Counted from the stretch's first letter, positions 8,899 to 17,716 are shown. The stretch: 55,555 nt of DNA from Eggerthellales bacterium (GCA_029101185.1 JAQXQN010000019.1:1-55555), one strand, 5' to 3'. The notes: generated from the letters alone by a model not told the origin. Translations and numbers: made by a program.

Positions 8899-9390
8899 AT
8901 GGCAGGAAAGAACCACAGCAAGGTAGAAAAGACCAATGCGGTCAGAGCCCTCGAGGCCGCTGGAATTGATTTCTCTATGCTCACCTTTGAGACCGATGTG
9001 GCAAAAAGCGGTTTGGAGGTGGCTCGGATACTGGGCCAAGATCCTGATCAAGTGTTCAAGACCTTGGTTACCCAGGGCAAGTCCGGCAGCCACTATGTGT
9101 TCATGGTGCCGGTGGAGGCCTCCCTTGATTTGCGTAAAGCCGCCGCGGCCGTAGGGGAGAAGAACGTGGAGATGATTGCTTCTCGGGGGCTGCTGCCCCT
9201 GACTGGGTATGTGCATGGGGGATGCTCGCCTTTGGGGATGAAAAAACAGTTTCCCACGGTGATTGACGAGACCGCCCAACTGTTTGACAGGATCATGTGC
9301 TCCGGGGGACGCATTGGCTTTCAGATCTGTATTGCCCCCGATGATTTGCAACGTATGGTGGGGGCGTCCTTTGCGGACATCACCCAGTAA
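8899..9390 (+). CDS. ybaK: Cys-tRNA(Pro)/Cys-tRNA deacylase, YbaK/EbsC family
   Basis: Hydrolyses mischarged aminoacyl-tRNA in trans, in the family best known for removing Cys from tRNA-Pro. The 163 residues cover the whole YbaK fold. The conserved Lys in DQVFKTLVTQG (about 50-60), the VPVEASLDLRKAA stretch, and the GGCSPLGMKK motif near 110-119 are all present. The ATG at 8899 is preferred over the track's 8881 because GAAGGGA lies between them. It follows the rplJL terminator and is convergent with tRNA-Glu on the other strand. The substrate is inferred from the family. Confidence 0.93.
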   Translation: MAGKNHSKVEKTNAVRALEAAGIDFSMLTFETDVAKSGLEVARILGQDPDQVFKTLVTQGKSGSHYVFMVPVEASLDLRKAAAAVGEKNVEMIASRGLLPLTGYVHGGCSPLGMKKQFPTVIDETAQLFDRIMCSGGRIGFQICIAPDDLQRMVGASFADITQ

Positions 9391-9437
9391 CCTGCGAGTT
9401 CGCGCACCTGCGTCAGAGCGCGATACCAAGCCCGGGC

Positions 9438-9470
9438 AAAAAGAAAAGCCGGGCAAAAGCTCCGGCTTGA
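9438..9470 (-). terminator. Terminator of tRNA-Glu
   Basis: Read on the minus strand, AAGCCGG and CCGGCTT form a stem followed by TTCTTTTT. It lies just downstream of the tRNA-Glu gene and may also act on the converging ybaK transcript. Confidence 0.7.
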
Positions 9471-9477
9471 AAATGTC

Positions 9478-9552
9478 TGGTGCCCCCAACGGGACTCGAA
9501 CCCGTGTTTCAGCCTTGAAAGGGCCGCGTGCTAACCACTACACAATGGGGAC
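9478..9552 (-). tRNA. tRNA-Glu (UUC)
   Basis: Read on the minus strand, the gene folds as a cloverleaf: acceptor GTCCCCA/TGGGGGC, D stem GTGT/GCAC, anticodon stem CGGCC/GGCTG around loop CTTTCAA (anticodon TTC), T arm with TTCGAGT, and an encoded CCA end. A second Glu tRNA with anticodon CUC is at 50.0 kb. Confidence 0.97.
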
Positions 9553-9613
9553 TTGATGCAGCTGCAATAGTATGCCAAAACCCCCATGCTTGCGCAAGAG
9601 GGAATTTAGGAAA

Positions 9614-9644
9614 TTGCGAAGGTCTCCCATTGAGCCTGTATAAT
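9614..9644 (+). promoter_or_regulatory. Candidate promoter giving a leaderless vsr transcript
   Basis: A perfect TATAAT at 9639-9644 has a weak TTGCGA 19 bases upstream. The track's ATG at 9652 falls where transcription would begin, so initiation at that codon would be leaderless. The spacing is longer than ideal. Confidence 0.45.
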
Positions 9645-9651
9645 CCCTCCT

Positions 9652-10419
9652 ATGTCTCAGAAGAAGTCACATCGCCACACCTTTGCCCCTGATATTGCCT
9701 CTGCCCGAGAAAAGCAGCGGAGCAGGGCGCTTCGACATGCTCAGGGTTGTTGCCGGTCTATGGCTGTGGCACGGGCCCTTGCCTCGGATGCGCGGGATGA
9801 GGGCGGCCATAATACAGGCGGCTCCTTGGCCGATAGGCGCCCTCGGAGGGTGCCTCGTAGGATTCGATCAGCCGCTCGGGGCGCCTGGGGGCTGAAACTA
9901 TCCAGAAAAAACCTGTCCCACATGGGCTCGCATCGCGCTGCCGCCTTGTGCGTGCGCAGCGCTGCGGCTCCTTCGTCCGCTACGGTGCGCCCAAGCGTCC
10001 ATAAATCCATGATGGGCAACAAAGGCAAGGACACCAAGCCGGAGTTGCTGGTTAGGACTCGGCTGCGTCGGGAGGGTCTTGCGGGGTACCGGCTGCAGTG
10101 GAAGGTCCCTGGCAAACCCGACATCGCATGGCCGGGCAAAAAGGTGGCGGTGTTTGTCAACGGTTGCTTTTGGCACCGATGCCCCCATTGCCACCCCAAC
10201 TCCCCGGATAGTAACACCGGGTACTGGAATGCCAAGTTTGAGGCCAACGTGGCCCGAGACCAACGAAACCTTGCCGCCCTGGAGAAGATGGGCTGGCGGG
10301 TGCACGTGATCTGGGAATGTCAGCTGAAAAAGGACTGTGTCGAAGCTACCTTTGCCCAGCTTCTGCCCTTGCTGAAAGAGGAACTAGGCTGCGTTACTGC
10401 TCTAGCAGAGCCTCGATAG
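9652..10419 (+). CDS. vsr: Vsr-type very-short-patch mismatch endonuclease
   Basis: Vsr nicks DNA 5' of T:G mismatches left by deamination of 5-methylcytosine. The C-terminal 140 residues are a clear Vsr domain. MMGNKGKDTKPE begins near residue 120, the metal-binding Asp lies in GKPDIAWP, and VNGCFWHRCPHC at about 169-180 holds the catalytic His and zinc-type Cys/His residues. The first 90-110 residues are Arg/Ala-rich with no family resemblance and overlap a repeated intergenic word (near 9728), so the real start may be the ATG at 9922 or nearby. Against that, the 9652 ATG sits right at a TATAAT promoter. No cytosine methyltransferase gene is in the window. The 3' end overlaps the converging aminotransferase gene by 26 bases. 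Confidence 0.85.
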   Translation: MSQKKSHRHTFAPDIASAREKQRSRALRHAQGCCRSMAVARALASDARDEGGHNTGGSLADRRPRRVPRRIRSAARGAWGLKLSRKNLSHMGSHRAAALCVRSAAAPSSATVRPSVHKSMMGNKGKDTKPELLVRTRLRREGLAGYRLQWKVPGKPDIAWPGKKVAVFVNGCFWHRCPHCHPNSPDSNTGYWNAKFEANVARDQRNLAALEKMGWRVHVIWECQLKKDCVEATFAQLLPLLKEELGCVTALAEPR

Positions 10420-11710
10420 CGGCAATCTTCACGCAGCAGACAAACACGTCAAGGGCCTGGTCAAGCTCTTCAAGGGGAGGCAGAGACGGGGCAATGCGGA
10501 TGTTTGAGTCAAGGGGGTCCTGTTTGTAGGGCCAGGTGGCCCCCGCTCCGGTCATGACCACGCCCGCCTCTTTTGCCAGGGCCACGGTCCGTGATGCGGT
10601 GTGGGGCATACCGTCAAAGGAGACAAAGTACCCACCCTGAGGCCGGGTCCACCCTGCAAGCCCGAGGACCTGATCTCCCTGGGCGTCGGGGGCCAGGTTG
10701 GCGCCTAGGCCCTGGGAGAGTTTGCGCTCCACCAGGTCAAACTTGGGCTTCATGATGGCCGCATGCTTGGCCATGTGATCCTTCACGCCCTCCAGATCCT
10801 TCAGGAAGCGCACGTGGCGCAGCTGGTTGATCTTGTCGTAGCCCACGGTTTGAATGCCCACTCGCTTTTTGATCTGGGCAATTGCTTCGCAGGATGCGGC
10901 CACGGCAGCAATACCCGCACCGGGGAAGGTGATTTTTGAGGTGCTGGCAAACTTGAAGTAGCGGTGGGGGTGTCCTGCCTGAGCGCACGCTTCGGCAATG
11001 TCTGCCACATGGACACTCTGGGCGGACTCCTCGGAGAGGTGATGGACGCAATAGGCGTTATCCCAGAAGATGCGGAAATCATCGGCGGCGCCCATGGCGG
11101 CTAGGCGGGCCACTACCTCGGGGGAGTACGTGATGCCGCTGGGGTTGGAGTACTGGGGCACGCACCAGATGCCCTTCACCGCCGGGTCTGCCGCTAGCTG
11201 CTCCACCTGGTCCATGTCCGGGCCGTCGGGATTCAGGGGCACGGGAATCATCTGGATGCCCATCTGCTCGAGGATGGCAAAGTGGCGGTCATACCCGGGA
11301 ACGGGGCAGATCCACTTGACGGTACCTGCGTCCTTCCAGGGGGCGTTGCCCAAAAAGCCGTAGAGCATGCCGTGGGTGATTAGGTCATACATGATGTTGA
11401 GGCTAGAGTTGCCAAAGACGCAGACCCGCTCGGGCACGTCGTCCATGATCTGGGCCATGAGCTCTTTGGCCTCGGGGATGCCGTCCATGACTCCGTAGTT
11501 GCGGCAGTCGGTGCCGTCAAGGGCGTGCAAGTCCGAAGCGGCGCTTGCCGCGTCAAGCAGGGGCATGCTCAGGTCAAGCTGTTGGGCGCTAGGTTTGCCC
11601 CGGGCCATATTCAGGGATAGCCCCTTTGCCACGTATCCCCGGTGCTCCTCTTTCAACTGTCGAAGGGTGATCTGGAGTTCCTCGGGGGTCATCTGCGCGT
11701 AGAGGTTCAT
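10394..11710 (-). CDS. PLP-dependent class I aminotransferase, aspartate aminotransferase subgroup
   Basis: 438 residues from the ATG at 11710, which has AAGGAGC six bases upstream; the track's longer start has no such site. The fold-type I pattern is clear: LNMARGKP near 33-40, VPQYSNPSG near 184-192, DNAY near 217-220, and the PLP-binding Lys in STSKITFPGAG at about residue 259. The sequence resembles the aspartate aminotransferase group seen in actinomycetes (subgroup Ic type), so transfer of the amino group between aspartate and 2-oxoglutarate is the likely reaction; the substrate is inferred. It is transcribed alone, divergent from the putP-like gene and convergent with vsr. Confidence 0.9.
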   Translation of the reverse strand: MNLYAQMTPEELQITLRQLKEEHRGYVAKGLSLNMARGKPSAQQLDLSMPLLDAASAASDLHALDGTDCRNYGVMDGIPEAKELMAQIMDDVPERVCVFGNSSLNIMYDLITHGMLYGFLGNAPWKDAGTVKWICPVPGYDRHFAILEQMGIQMIPVPLNPDGPDMDQVEQLAADPAVKGIWCVPQYSNPSGITYSPEVVARLAAMGAADDFRIFWDNAYCVHHLSEESAQSVHVADIAEACAQAGHPHRYFKFASTSKITFPGAGIAAVAASCEAIAQIKKRVGIQTVGYDKINQLRHVRFLKDLEGVKDHMAKHAAIMKPKFDLVERKLSQGLGANLAPDAQGDQVLGLAGWTRPQGGYFVSFDGMPHTASRTVALAKEAGVVMTGAGATWPYKQDPLDSNIRIAPSLPPLEELDQALDVFVCCVKIAAIEALLEQ

Positions 11711-11985
11711 GGTGCTCCTTGGTGGATGGTTGGGGGTTGACCTGCGTTTCAGGCGCAAGGGTACGGCGAAGCGTACGCTCAGGTAGGCACATTGTACGTA
11801 TGCGTCCGATAAATCGGCGGATAGTATACGCCTTTAGACCCCCTTGCTCGTATTCAAGGGGCAAGGATGCATTATAATCCCCCCGTTGGAATAGCAATTC
11901 TTGTATGAAATCTTGGAGACATGCATTCTGGTGCAATCGTTGCAGCTGTCATGCACCAAGATGCAAACTCGCGAAAGGCAATCAC
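11711..11985. other. Divergent intergenic region, aminotransferase / symporter
   Basis: Holds control sequences for two diverging genes. A TATAAT at 11873-11878 points toward the symporter. One copy of the recurring word lies at 11767 (GGCGAAGCGTAC), inside a small near-palindrome GTAC...GTAC. No gene is visible; the upstream extension of the symporter ORF (from 11905) lacks a ribosome site. Confidence 0.5.
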
Positions 11986-13560
11986 ATGACAACAGGAGAC
12001 ATGCTTGTTATTGCGGCCATGGTGCTGTATTTCGCGGTGGTCATTGCTGTGGGCTTCATATATATGAGGCGTTCGAACAGCTCCACCGAGAACTACTTCA
12101 TCGGCGGCCGGAAGGTTGGCCCTTGGTTTACCGCCCTGTCGGCGGAGGCGTCAGATATGTCCGGCTATCTGCTTATGGGCATGCCGGGTCTGGCCTATTT
12201 CTGCGGTGCATCGGATGTGGGTTGGACCGCCATCGGCCTGGCCATTGGTACGTACCTAAACTGGCTATTGGTTGCTCGCAGGCTGCGTAACTACTCCGTG
12301 AAGGCCAATAATGCCATCACGGTGCCGGGCTTCTACTCTAATCGCTTTCACGACGACAAGAACGTGGTGGGCTCCATCGCCGCGGTGATCATCCTGGTCT
12401 TTTTCTGCGTCTATACGGGCAGCTGCTTTGTGACTTGCGGAAAGCTCTTCCACACCCTCTTTGGGCTGGATTACTCCATCATGATGATCGTAGGCGCGCT
12501 GATTGTGTTCCTCTACACCCTGGTGGGCGGGTACCTCTCTGTGGTTGCCACGGACTTCATCCAGGGCTGCTTGATGTTTTTTGCCCTTGCCGTGGTGGTG
12601 ATTGGCTCCATTGCCTGGGCCGGCGGCATCGACAACACGGTGGCGTTCCTCTCCGACATCCCTGGGTATCTGTCCATGACCACCATGGCGGTTCCTGTTC
12701 TTGACGAAGCGGGCCAACAGGTGGTGGAAAACGGCACCGCCCAGTTCTTTGACATCCCGGCGGAATACGGCCTGCTCACCGTCATCTCCACTCTGTCTTG
12801 GGGCCTTGGATACTTCGGCATGCCCCAGGTGCTCACCCGCTTTTTGGGCATTCGCAGCGCCAGTGAGATCCGCCAGTCCCGCATTATCGCCGTGGTGTGG
12901 GTCGTCATCTCCATGTTCTGCGCCGTGTTCATTGGTTTGATTGGCCGCGCCCTAATTCCTACCGCGCTGCTTACCCAGTCAACGGCGGAGAGCATCTTCA
13001 TTGTGCTGTCTCAGATGATCCTGCCTTCCTTCGTGTGCGGTATCGTGGTCAGCGGCATCCTGGCGGCCGGCATGTCCTCCGCGTCCTCCTACCTGCTGAT
13101 TGCGGGTTCCTCGGTGGCGGAGAACATCTTTAGGGGCATCTTCAAGAAGGACGCCACAGACCGGCAGGTACTTATTGTGACCAGGATCACCCTGGTGCTG
13201 GTGTTCCTGCTTGGCATTGTCATTGCCTACGACGAGAACTCCGTGATCTTTACCGTGGTGTCCTACGCCTGGGCAGGACTGGGCGCCTCCTTTGGTCCTC
13301 TGACCCTGTTCTCCCTATACTGGAAGCGCACCACCAAGCAGGGAGCCATTGCCGGCATGCTGGCAGGCGCTATTACCGTGGTGGTGTGGCACAACTTCAT
13401 CAAGCCCCTAGGTGGCGTGTTTGGCATCTACGAGCTGCTTCCCGCCTTCATCATCGGCTGCATTGCCATCTTTGTGGTGTCTCTGCTCACCCCTGAGCCC
13501 TCTCGGGAGATCCAAGAGGAGTTTGACACCTACATGGACGTGGAGGCCCTTGAGGACTAA
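11986..13560 (+). CDS. putP: Sodium/solute symporter, PutP (proline) type
   Basis: An inner-membrane Na+-coupled transporter of the SSS family; proline is the likeliest substrate. The 524 residues from the ATG at 11986 (GAAAGG upstream) hold about 13 hydrophobic segments. STENYFIGGRKVGPWFTALS (about 26-45) and EASDMSGYLLMG match the conserved start of PutP proteins, and GILAAGMSSASSYLL near 365 is the sodium-site helix 8 signature with its Ser pair. The C-terminus ends in an acidic cytoplasmic tail. It is a single-gene unit closed by a hairpin terminator. Proline versus another amino acid cannot be settled from the sequence. Confidence 0.92.
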   Translation: MTTGDMLVIAAMVLYFAVVIAVGFIYMRRSNSSTENYFIGGRKVGPWFTALSAEASDMSGYLLMGMPGLAYFCGASDVGWTAIGLAIGTYLNWLLVARRLRNYSVKANNAITVPGFYSNRFHDDKNVVGSIAAVIILVFFCVYTGSCFVTCGKLFHTLFGLDYSIMMIVGALIVFLYTLVGGYLSVVATDFIQGCLMFFALAVVVIGSIAWAGGIDNTVAFLSDIPGYLSMTTMAVPVLDEAGQQVVENGTAQFFDIPAEYGLLTVISTLSWGLGYFGMPQVLTRFLGIRSASEIRQSRIIAVVWVVISMFCAVFIGLIGRALIPTALLTQSTAESIFIVLSQMILPSFVCGIVVSGILAAGMSSASSYLLIAGSSVAENIFRGIFKKDATDRQVLIVTRITLVLVFLLGIVIAYDENSVIFTVVSYAWAGLGASFGPLTLFSLYWKRTTKQGAIAGMLAGAITVVVWHNFIKPLGGVFGIYELLPAFIIGCIAIFVVSLLTPEPSREIQEEFDTYMDVEALED

Positions 13561-13589
13561 GACACCCCTTTCTCGGTCGCGGGAGCCGC

Positions 13590-13646
13590 GCAGGCCCGCG
13601 TATGCCACGTGAGCCATGCAGGCCCGCGTAATGCCACGTGAGCCAT
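13590..13646. repeat. 28/29-bp tandem direct repeat
   Basis: Two adjacent copies of GCAGGCCCGCGTA(A)TGCCACGTGAGCCAT differ by one inserted A. Each contains the palindrome CACGTG. The repeat lies between the putP stop and its terminator. Confidence 0.9.
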
Positions 13647-13689
13647 GCAAGTTATGTACGTTACTTAAGCCATAGAAGCCATACGCGCA

Positions 13690-13726
13690 CGACGATGCGT
13701 CCCTTCCGGGCGCATCGTCGCGTTTT
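13690..13726 (+). terminator. Terminator of putP
   Basis: CGACGATGCG pairs perfectly with CGCATCGTCG around an 11-base loop and is followed by CGTTTT. Confidence 0.85.
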
Positions 13727-13869
13727 GGCGAAGGATCCTTGCTAGGTGGATTGCTCCGTACTGGCGAAGAGTCCTTGCCAGCCAGATTGCTCCAGACTGG
13801 TGAAGAGTCCTTATAGGATGGGTCAATACTTGCGGCGAAGGATCCTTTCCTGAGGCGCTGTTTCTTGCC
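13727..13869. repeat. 36-bp imperfect tandem repeat, four units
   Basis: Units begin at 13727, 13763, 13799 and 13834, so the period is 36, 36 and 35 bases. Each starts with GG(C/T)GAAGRRTCCTT; in the first and last units this forms the palindrome AAGGATCCTT. The first three units also share GATTGCTCC-like or GATGGGTCA-like middles; the fourth decays. The minus-strand ORF 13408-14064 reads through them as a KDSSP-type peptide repeat but has no other support as a gene. Confidence 0.85.
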
Positions 13870-14046
13870 GAAAAAGGGTGAAGGGTAGGGGAGGAATTGG
13901 TGAGATTGAAAAATATTTTTTGGCCCGCGAATTCCCAAGATATGGGGTATTAGAGAGCAAAACAGGGCAAAATGTTGATAAATACGCAGGTCACAAAGGG
14001 TCTTGTGGAAGACGTGAAGAAGAGACACCCGAGGGCGTGTAAAGAG
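13870..14046. other. AT-richer intergenic stretch upstream of the tRNA promoter
   Basis: No gene or convincing RNA is visible. It contains an A/T tract (GAAAAATATTTTTT near 13907) that may be bent DNA acting as an upstream activating region for the strong tRNA promoter that follows. Confidence 0.4.
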
Positions 14047-14075
14047 TTGACAGCCACCCGACACTAACGTATTAT
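14047..14075 (+). promoter_or_regulatory. Promoter of the tRNA-Tyr-Thr-Met cluster
   Basis: TTGACA (14047-14052) and TATTAT (14070-14075) are separated by exactly 17 bases. It is one of the clearest sigma70-type promoters in the window and sits 85 bases before tRNA-Tyr. Confidence 0.88.
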
Positions 14076-14159
14076 GCTTTCGCTCTTGAGTTCGGGAACG
14101 AAATCAAGAGACGCAACTTGACATAGTGCACATACAGAGTAGAGCACTTCAGGAAAACT

Positions 14160-14243
14160 GGGCGTGTGCCCGAGTGGTTAATGGGGACGGGCTGTAAACC
14201 CGTTGCTTCGGCTACCTAGGTTCGAATCCTAGCGCGCCCACCA
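14160..14243 (+). tRNA. tRNA-Tyr (GUA)
   Basis: Acceptor GGGCGTG/CGCGCCC, anticodon stem ACGGG/CCCGT around CTGTAAA (anticodon GTA), a long variable arm (class II) as expected for bacterial tRNA-Tyr, T loop TTCGAAT and encoded CCA. Confidence 0.97.
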
Positions 14244-14249
14244 GTTTTT

Positions 14250-14325
14250 GCCCGTGTAGCTCAGTTGGTAGAGTACATCATTGGTAATGATGAGGTCACC
14301 GGTTCAAATCCGGTCGCGGGCTCCA
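14250..14325 (+). tRNA. tRNA-Thr (GGU)
   Basis: Acceptor GCCCGTG/CGCGGGC, anticodon stem CATCA/TGATG around TTGGTAA (anticodon GGT), T arm with GGTTCAAATCC, encoded CCA. It lies six bases after tRNA-Tyr in the same transcript. Confidence 0.97.
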
Positions 14326-14355
14326 TTTTCAATTTGCCAGCAATGGCTTTCATAT

Positions 14356-14432
14356 GGCGGCGTAGCTCAGTTGGTTAGAGCGCACGGTTCATACCCGTGT
14401 TGTCACTGGTTCGAATCCAGTCGCCGCTACCA
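14356..14432 (+). tRNA. tRNA with CAU anticodon (elongator Met most likely)
   Basis: Acceptor GGCGGCG/CGCCGCT, anticodon stem CACGG/CCGTG around TTCATAC (anticodon CAT), T loop TTCGAAT, encoded CCA. It lacks the mismatched first pair and three G:C stem pairs of the initiator. The elongator Met assignment is more likely than the Ile form with modified C34, which sequence alone cannot exclude. Confidence 0.93.
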
Positions 14433-14443
14433 GTTGTTATTAG

Positions 14444-14475
14444 ACACGCGCCGTGAAAGGCGCGTGTTGTTTATG
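14444..14475 (+). terminator. Terminator of the tRNA cluster
   Basis: ACACGCGCC pairs with GGCGCGTGT around six bases and is followed by TGTTTAT. It is immediately before tuf, so tuf may depend on read-through or on a promoter overlapping this region. Confidence 0.75.
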
Positions 14476-14517
14476 AAGTAAGATTTGGCCTAAAAACCAA
14501 CCCCAAGAGGAGGAACA

Positions 14518-15714
<1,197 letters not shown>

Positions 15715-15738
15715 ATTCTGTTTACTGTGTGATTGACT

Positions 15739-15770
15739 GGCGGAGCCCGAGTTCATCGGGCTCCGCCTTA
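15739..15770 (+). terminator. Terminator of tuf
   Basis: GGCGGAGCCCGA pairs perfectly with TCGGGCTCCGCC around five bases and is followed by TTACTC. Confidence 0.85.
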
Positions 15771-15830
15771 CTCAGAAGTGCTTCTATGTGTACTTGCAAG
15801 TTTCGAGACAGATAATTTGAAGGAGAATTC

Positions 15831-15980
15831 ATGCGTACTTTGGTCACTCTGGCCTGCACCGAGTGCAAGCGCCGTAATTATACGACCACTAAGAACAAGC
15901 AGAATAATCCCGATCGTATCGAGATGAGGAAGTATTGCAAGTGGTGCAACAAGCACACCTTGCATAAAGAGACTCGATAA
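15831..15980 (+). CDS. rpmG: 50S ribosomal protein L33
   Basis: A 49-residue gene missed by the ORF track because of its size. The translation begins [17 protein letters not shown] and ends [13 protein letters not shown], an unmistakable L33. The two CxxC pairs (Cys at about 9, 12, 36 and 39) mark it as the zinc-binding form. GAAGGAG precedes the ATG. Its position before tRNA-Trp and secE is the usual one in Gram-positive bacteria and actinomycetes. Confidence 0.97.
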   Translation: MRTLVTLACTECKRRNYTTTKNKQNNPDRIEMRKYCKWCNKHTLHKETR

Positions 15981-15991
15981 GGTAAGGAAAC

Positions 15992-16067
15992 ACGCCAGTA
16001 GCTCAGCTGGTAGAGCGGCGGTCTCCAAAACCGCGTGTCGTGGGTTCGAATCCTACCTGGCGTGCCA
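15992..16067 (+). tRNA. tRNA-Trp (CCA)
   Basis: Acceptor ACGCCAG/CTGGCGT, anticodon stem GCGGT/ACCGC around CTCCAAA (anticodon CCA), T loop TTCGAAT, discriminator G and encoded CCA. It begins 11 bases after rpmG. Confidence 0.97.
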
Positions 16068-16074
16068 GCTTGTT

Positions 16075-16106
16075 CAAGCAGCTTCTACGCGAGCTGCTTG
16101 TTTTCA
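16075..16106 (+). terminator. Terminator after tRNA-Trp
   Basis: CAAGCAGCT pairs with AGCTGCTTG around an eight-base loop and is followed by TTTTC. Confidence 0.8.
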
Positions 16107-16165
16107 TGTTATAAGAAGTATTTTCCGGTAGATTCTACGGATATGCCGTTTAAGGAATAAAGACT

Positions 16166-16522
16166 ATGGCCTCCAAGAAATCTAAAACCCAGCAGGCAAA
16201 GGCATCCGCTCGTCGCCAAGCCCGTAAGGCTCGCGCTGCTGAGCTGGCCGATCAGGGCGTGACTCCTGAGGAGATTGCCCAGGCTAAGGAAGCCTCGAAG
16301 CCCGAGCCCAAGAAGGAGAAGAAGCCCAAGAAGGAGCGCTTCAAATTCTTGAAGTCTGTAAAGGCTGAGATGAAGCGTGTGACCTGGCCTACTAGAACCG
16401 AGGTTATTCGCTGGTCTCTCGTGGTTGTTGCTGCCTTGGTGTTCTTTGGCGTGTTTGTGGCTGTTCTGGATAACCTGATCGTCACCCCCATTGTCTACGG
16501 CATTTCCTCTCTTGGAGCGTGA
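16166..16522 (+). CDS. secE: Preprotein translocase subunit SecE
   Basis: The small clamp subunit of the SecYEG channel, which works with the SecA motor encoded at the right end of the window. The 118 residues carry a Lys/Ala-rich, probably disordered N-terminal extension of about 60 residues, then the conserved amphipathic helix KSVKAEMKRVTWPTRTEV (about 68-85) and a single membrane helix (about 88-110). Single-helix SecE is typical outside the enterobacteria. ATG 16166 has TAAGGAA upstream. nusG follows after six bases, so the two genes are translationally close. Confidence 0.96.
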   Translation: MASKKSKTQQAKASARRQARKARAAELADQGVTPEEIAQAKEASKPEPKKEKKPKKERFKFLKSVKAEMKRVTWPTRTEVIRWSLVVVAALVFFGVFVAVLDNLIVTPIVYGISSLGA

Positions 16523-16528
16523 TGACCC

Positions 16529-17062
16529 ATGGCTAAGAAGTGGTACGTCCTCCATACCTATTCAGGGTACGAGAACAAGGTGAAGCAGAACCTGCTGAGC
16601 CGTATCGAGATTATGGGTCTGGAGAACAACATCTTCGGCATTGAGATTCCCACCGAGACCGTCTCCCGCATTAAGGACGGCGGCAAGAGGGAAGAGGCCG
16701 AGGAGAAGGTGTTTCCCGGTTATGTGCTCGTTCGTATGGAGATGGACGATCGCAGTTGGGCCGCCGTTCGCAACACTCCCGGTGTCACTGGTTTTGTTGG
16801 ATCCGAGGGTAAGCCTGCACCGCTGACCCGGGAAGAGTTCAACAAGATCATGAAGCGCAACTCCGCTGCCGCCCCGAAGAAGACTTCCTCCTCCCTTGAG
16901 GTTGGACAGTCCGTCAAAGTGGTCAGCGGTCCTCTGGTGGACTTCGATGGAACCATTGCTGAGGTTTCCCCCGAGTCCGGCAAGGTTAAGGTTCTCGTTT
17001 CCATCTTCGGCCGTGAGACTCCTGTGGAGCTTGCGTACGATCAGGTGACCACCAACATCTAA
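16529..17062 (+). CDS. nusG: Transcription antitermination factor NusG
   Basis: Binds RNA polymerase and links it to ribosomes or Rho. The 177 residues hold the NGN domain from [20 protein letters not shown] at the start, with PGYVLVRM near 68-75, and a C-terminal KOW domain beginning at [15 protein letters not shown] (about 125-140). The start overlaps the end of secE's ribosome-proximal region (GGAGCG upstream). It is followed by rplK after about 100 bases, the normal order. Confidence 0.98.
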   Translation: MAKKWYVLHTYSGYENKVKQNLLSRIEIMGLENNIFGIEIPTETVSRIKDGGKREEAEEKVFPGYVLVRMEMDDRSWAAVRNTPGVTGFVGSEGKPAPLTREEFNKIMKRNSAAAPKKTSSSLEVGQSVKVVSGPLVDFDGTIAEVSPESGKVKVLVSIFGRETPVELAYDQVTTNI

Positions 17063-17161
17063 TGTGCGATTTGCCGGTTCCGTCGTGCCTGGGTGGACAG
17101 GGCTTCTCACGACGGGGATGCCGGAATCGATAAGTAACACGATAAGGTAAGGAAAGAAACG

Positions 17162-17650
17162 ATGGCTCCTAAGAAGAAGCAAACTGGCTTCGTCAAGCTG
17201 CAAATTGCTGCTGGCGCTGCCACCCCTGCACCTCCTGTTGGCCCCGCGCTGGGCTCTCAGGGCGTCAACATCATGCAGTTCTGCCAGGCGTTCAACGCCG
17301 AGACTGCTGACAAGAAGGGCACCATTATCCCTGTCGAGATTACCATCTATGAGGATAAGTCCTTCACGTTCGTCTGCAAGACTCCTCCTTGCGCAATCCT
17401 GATCAAGGAGAAGCTTGGCATCAAGAGCGGATCTGGTATCCCCCAGCTGAAGTTCGTGGGCACCCTGTCCGAGCAGCAGCTGACCGAGATCGCCGAGATC
17501 AAGATGCCTGACCTGAACGCTAACGACATCGAGGCTGCTAAGAACATCGTTGCCGGCACCGCTCGTTCCATGGGCGTGCGCGTTGAGGGTCGCGAGATGA
17601 AGAAGGTCTACGTGCCTTCCAAGAAGCTCGCCGCTTTGCTGAATAGCTAA
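17162..17650 (+). CDS. rplK: 50S ribosomal protein L11
   Basis: Part of the GTPase-associated centre of the 50S subunit. The N-terminal domain has [20 protein letters not shown] with the proline-rich hinge, and the C-terminal RNA-binding domain ends in [16 protein letters not shown]. At 162 residues it is about 20 longer than the usual 141; the extra is a C-terminal tail, [29 protein letters not shown] precedes the ATG. rplA follows. Confidence 0.97.
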   Translation: MAPKKKQTGFVKLQIAAGAATPAPPVGPALGSQGVNIMQFCQAFNAETADKKGTIIPVEITIYEDKSFTFVCKTPPCAILIKEKLGIKSGSGIPQLKFVGTLSEQQLTEIAEIKMPDLNANDIEAAKNIVAGTARSMGVRVEGREMKKVYVPSKKLAALLNS

Positions 17651-17716
17651 TAGCCCTTTAGGGCTGAGGTGGAAGGGCATATCATGCCCGCCATTACCAC
17701 GAAAGGAAACTTTGTA

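Noticed and set aside
13727-13869. The 36-bp periodic repeat as a CRISPR array
   Set aside because: Units are directly adjacent and imperfect, with no unique spacers between them, and no cas gene is in the window.
13408-14064. Minus-strand ORF of 218 residues with KDSSP repeats
   Set aside because: It begins inside the tRNA promoter region, runs through the repeats, a terminator and the end of putP, and has no ribosome site or family resemblance.
14281-14481. Small ORF over the tRNA cluster
   Set aside because: It is translated from tRNA-Thr and tRNA-Met sequence.
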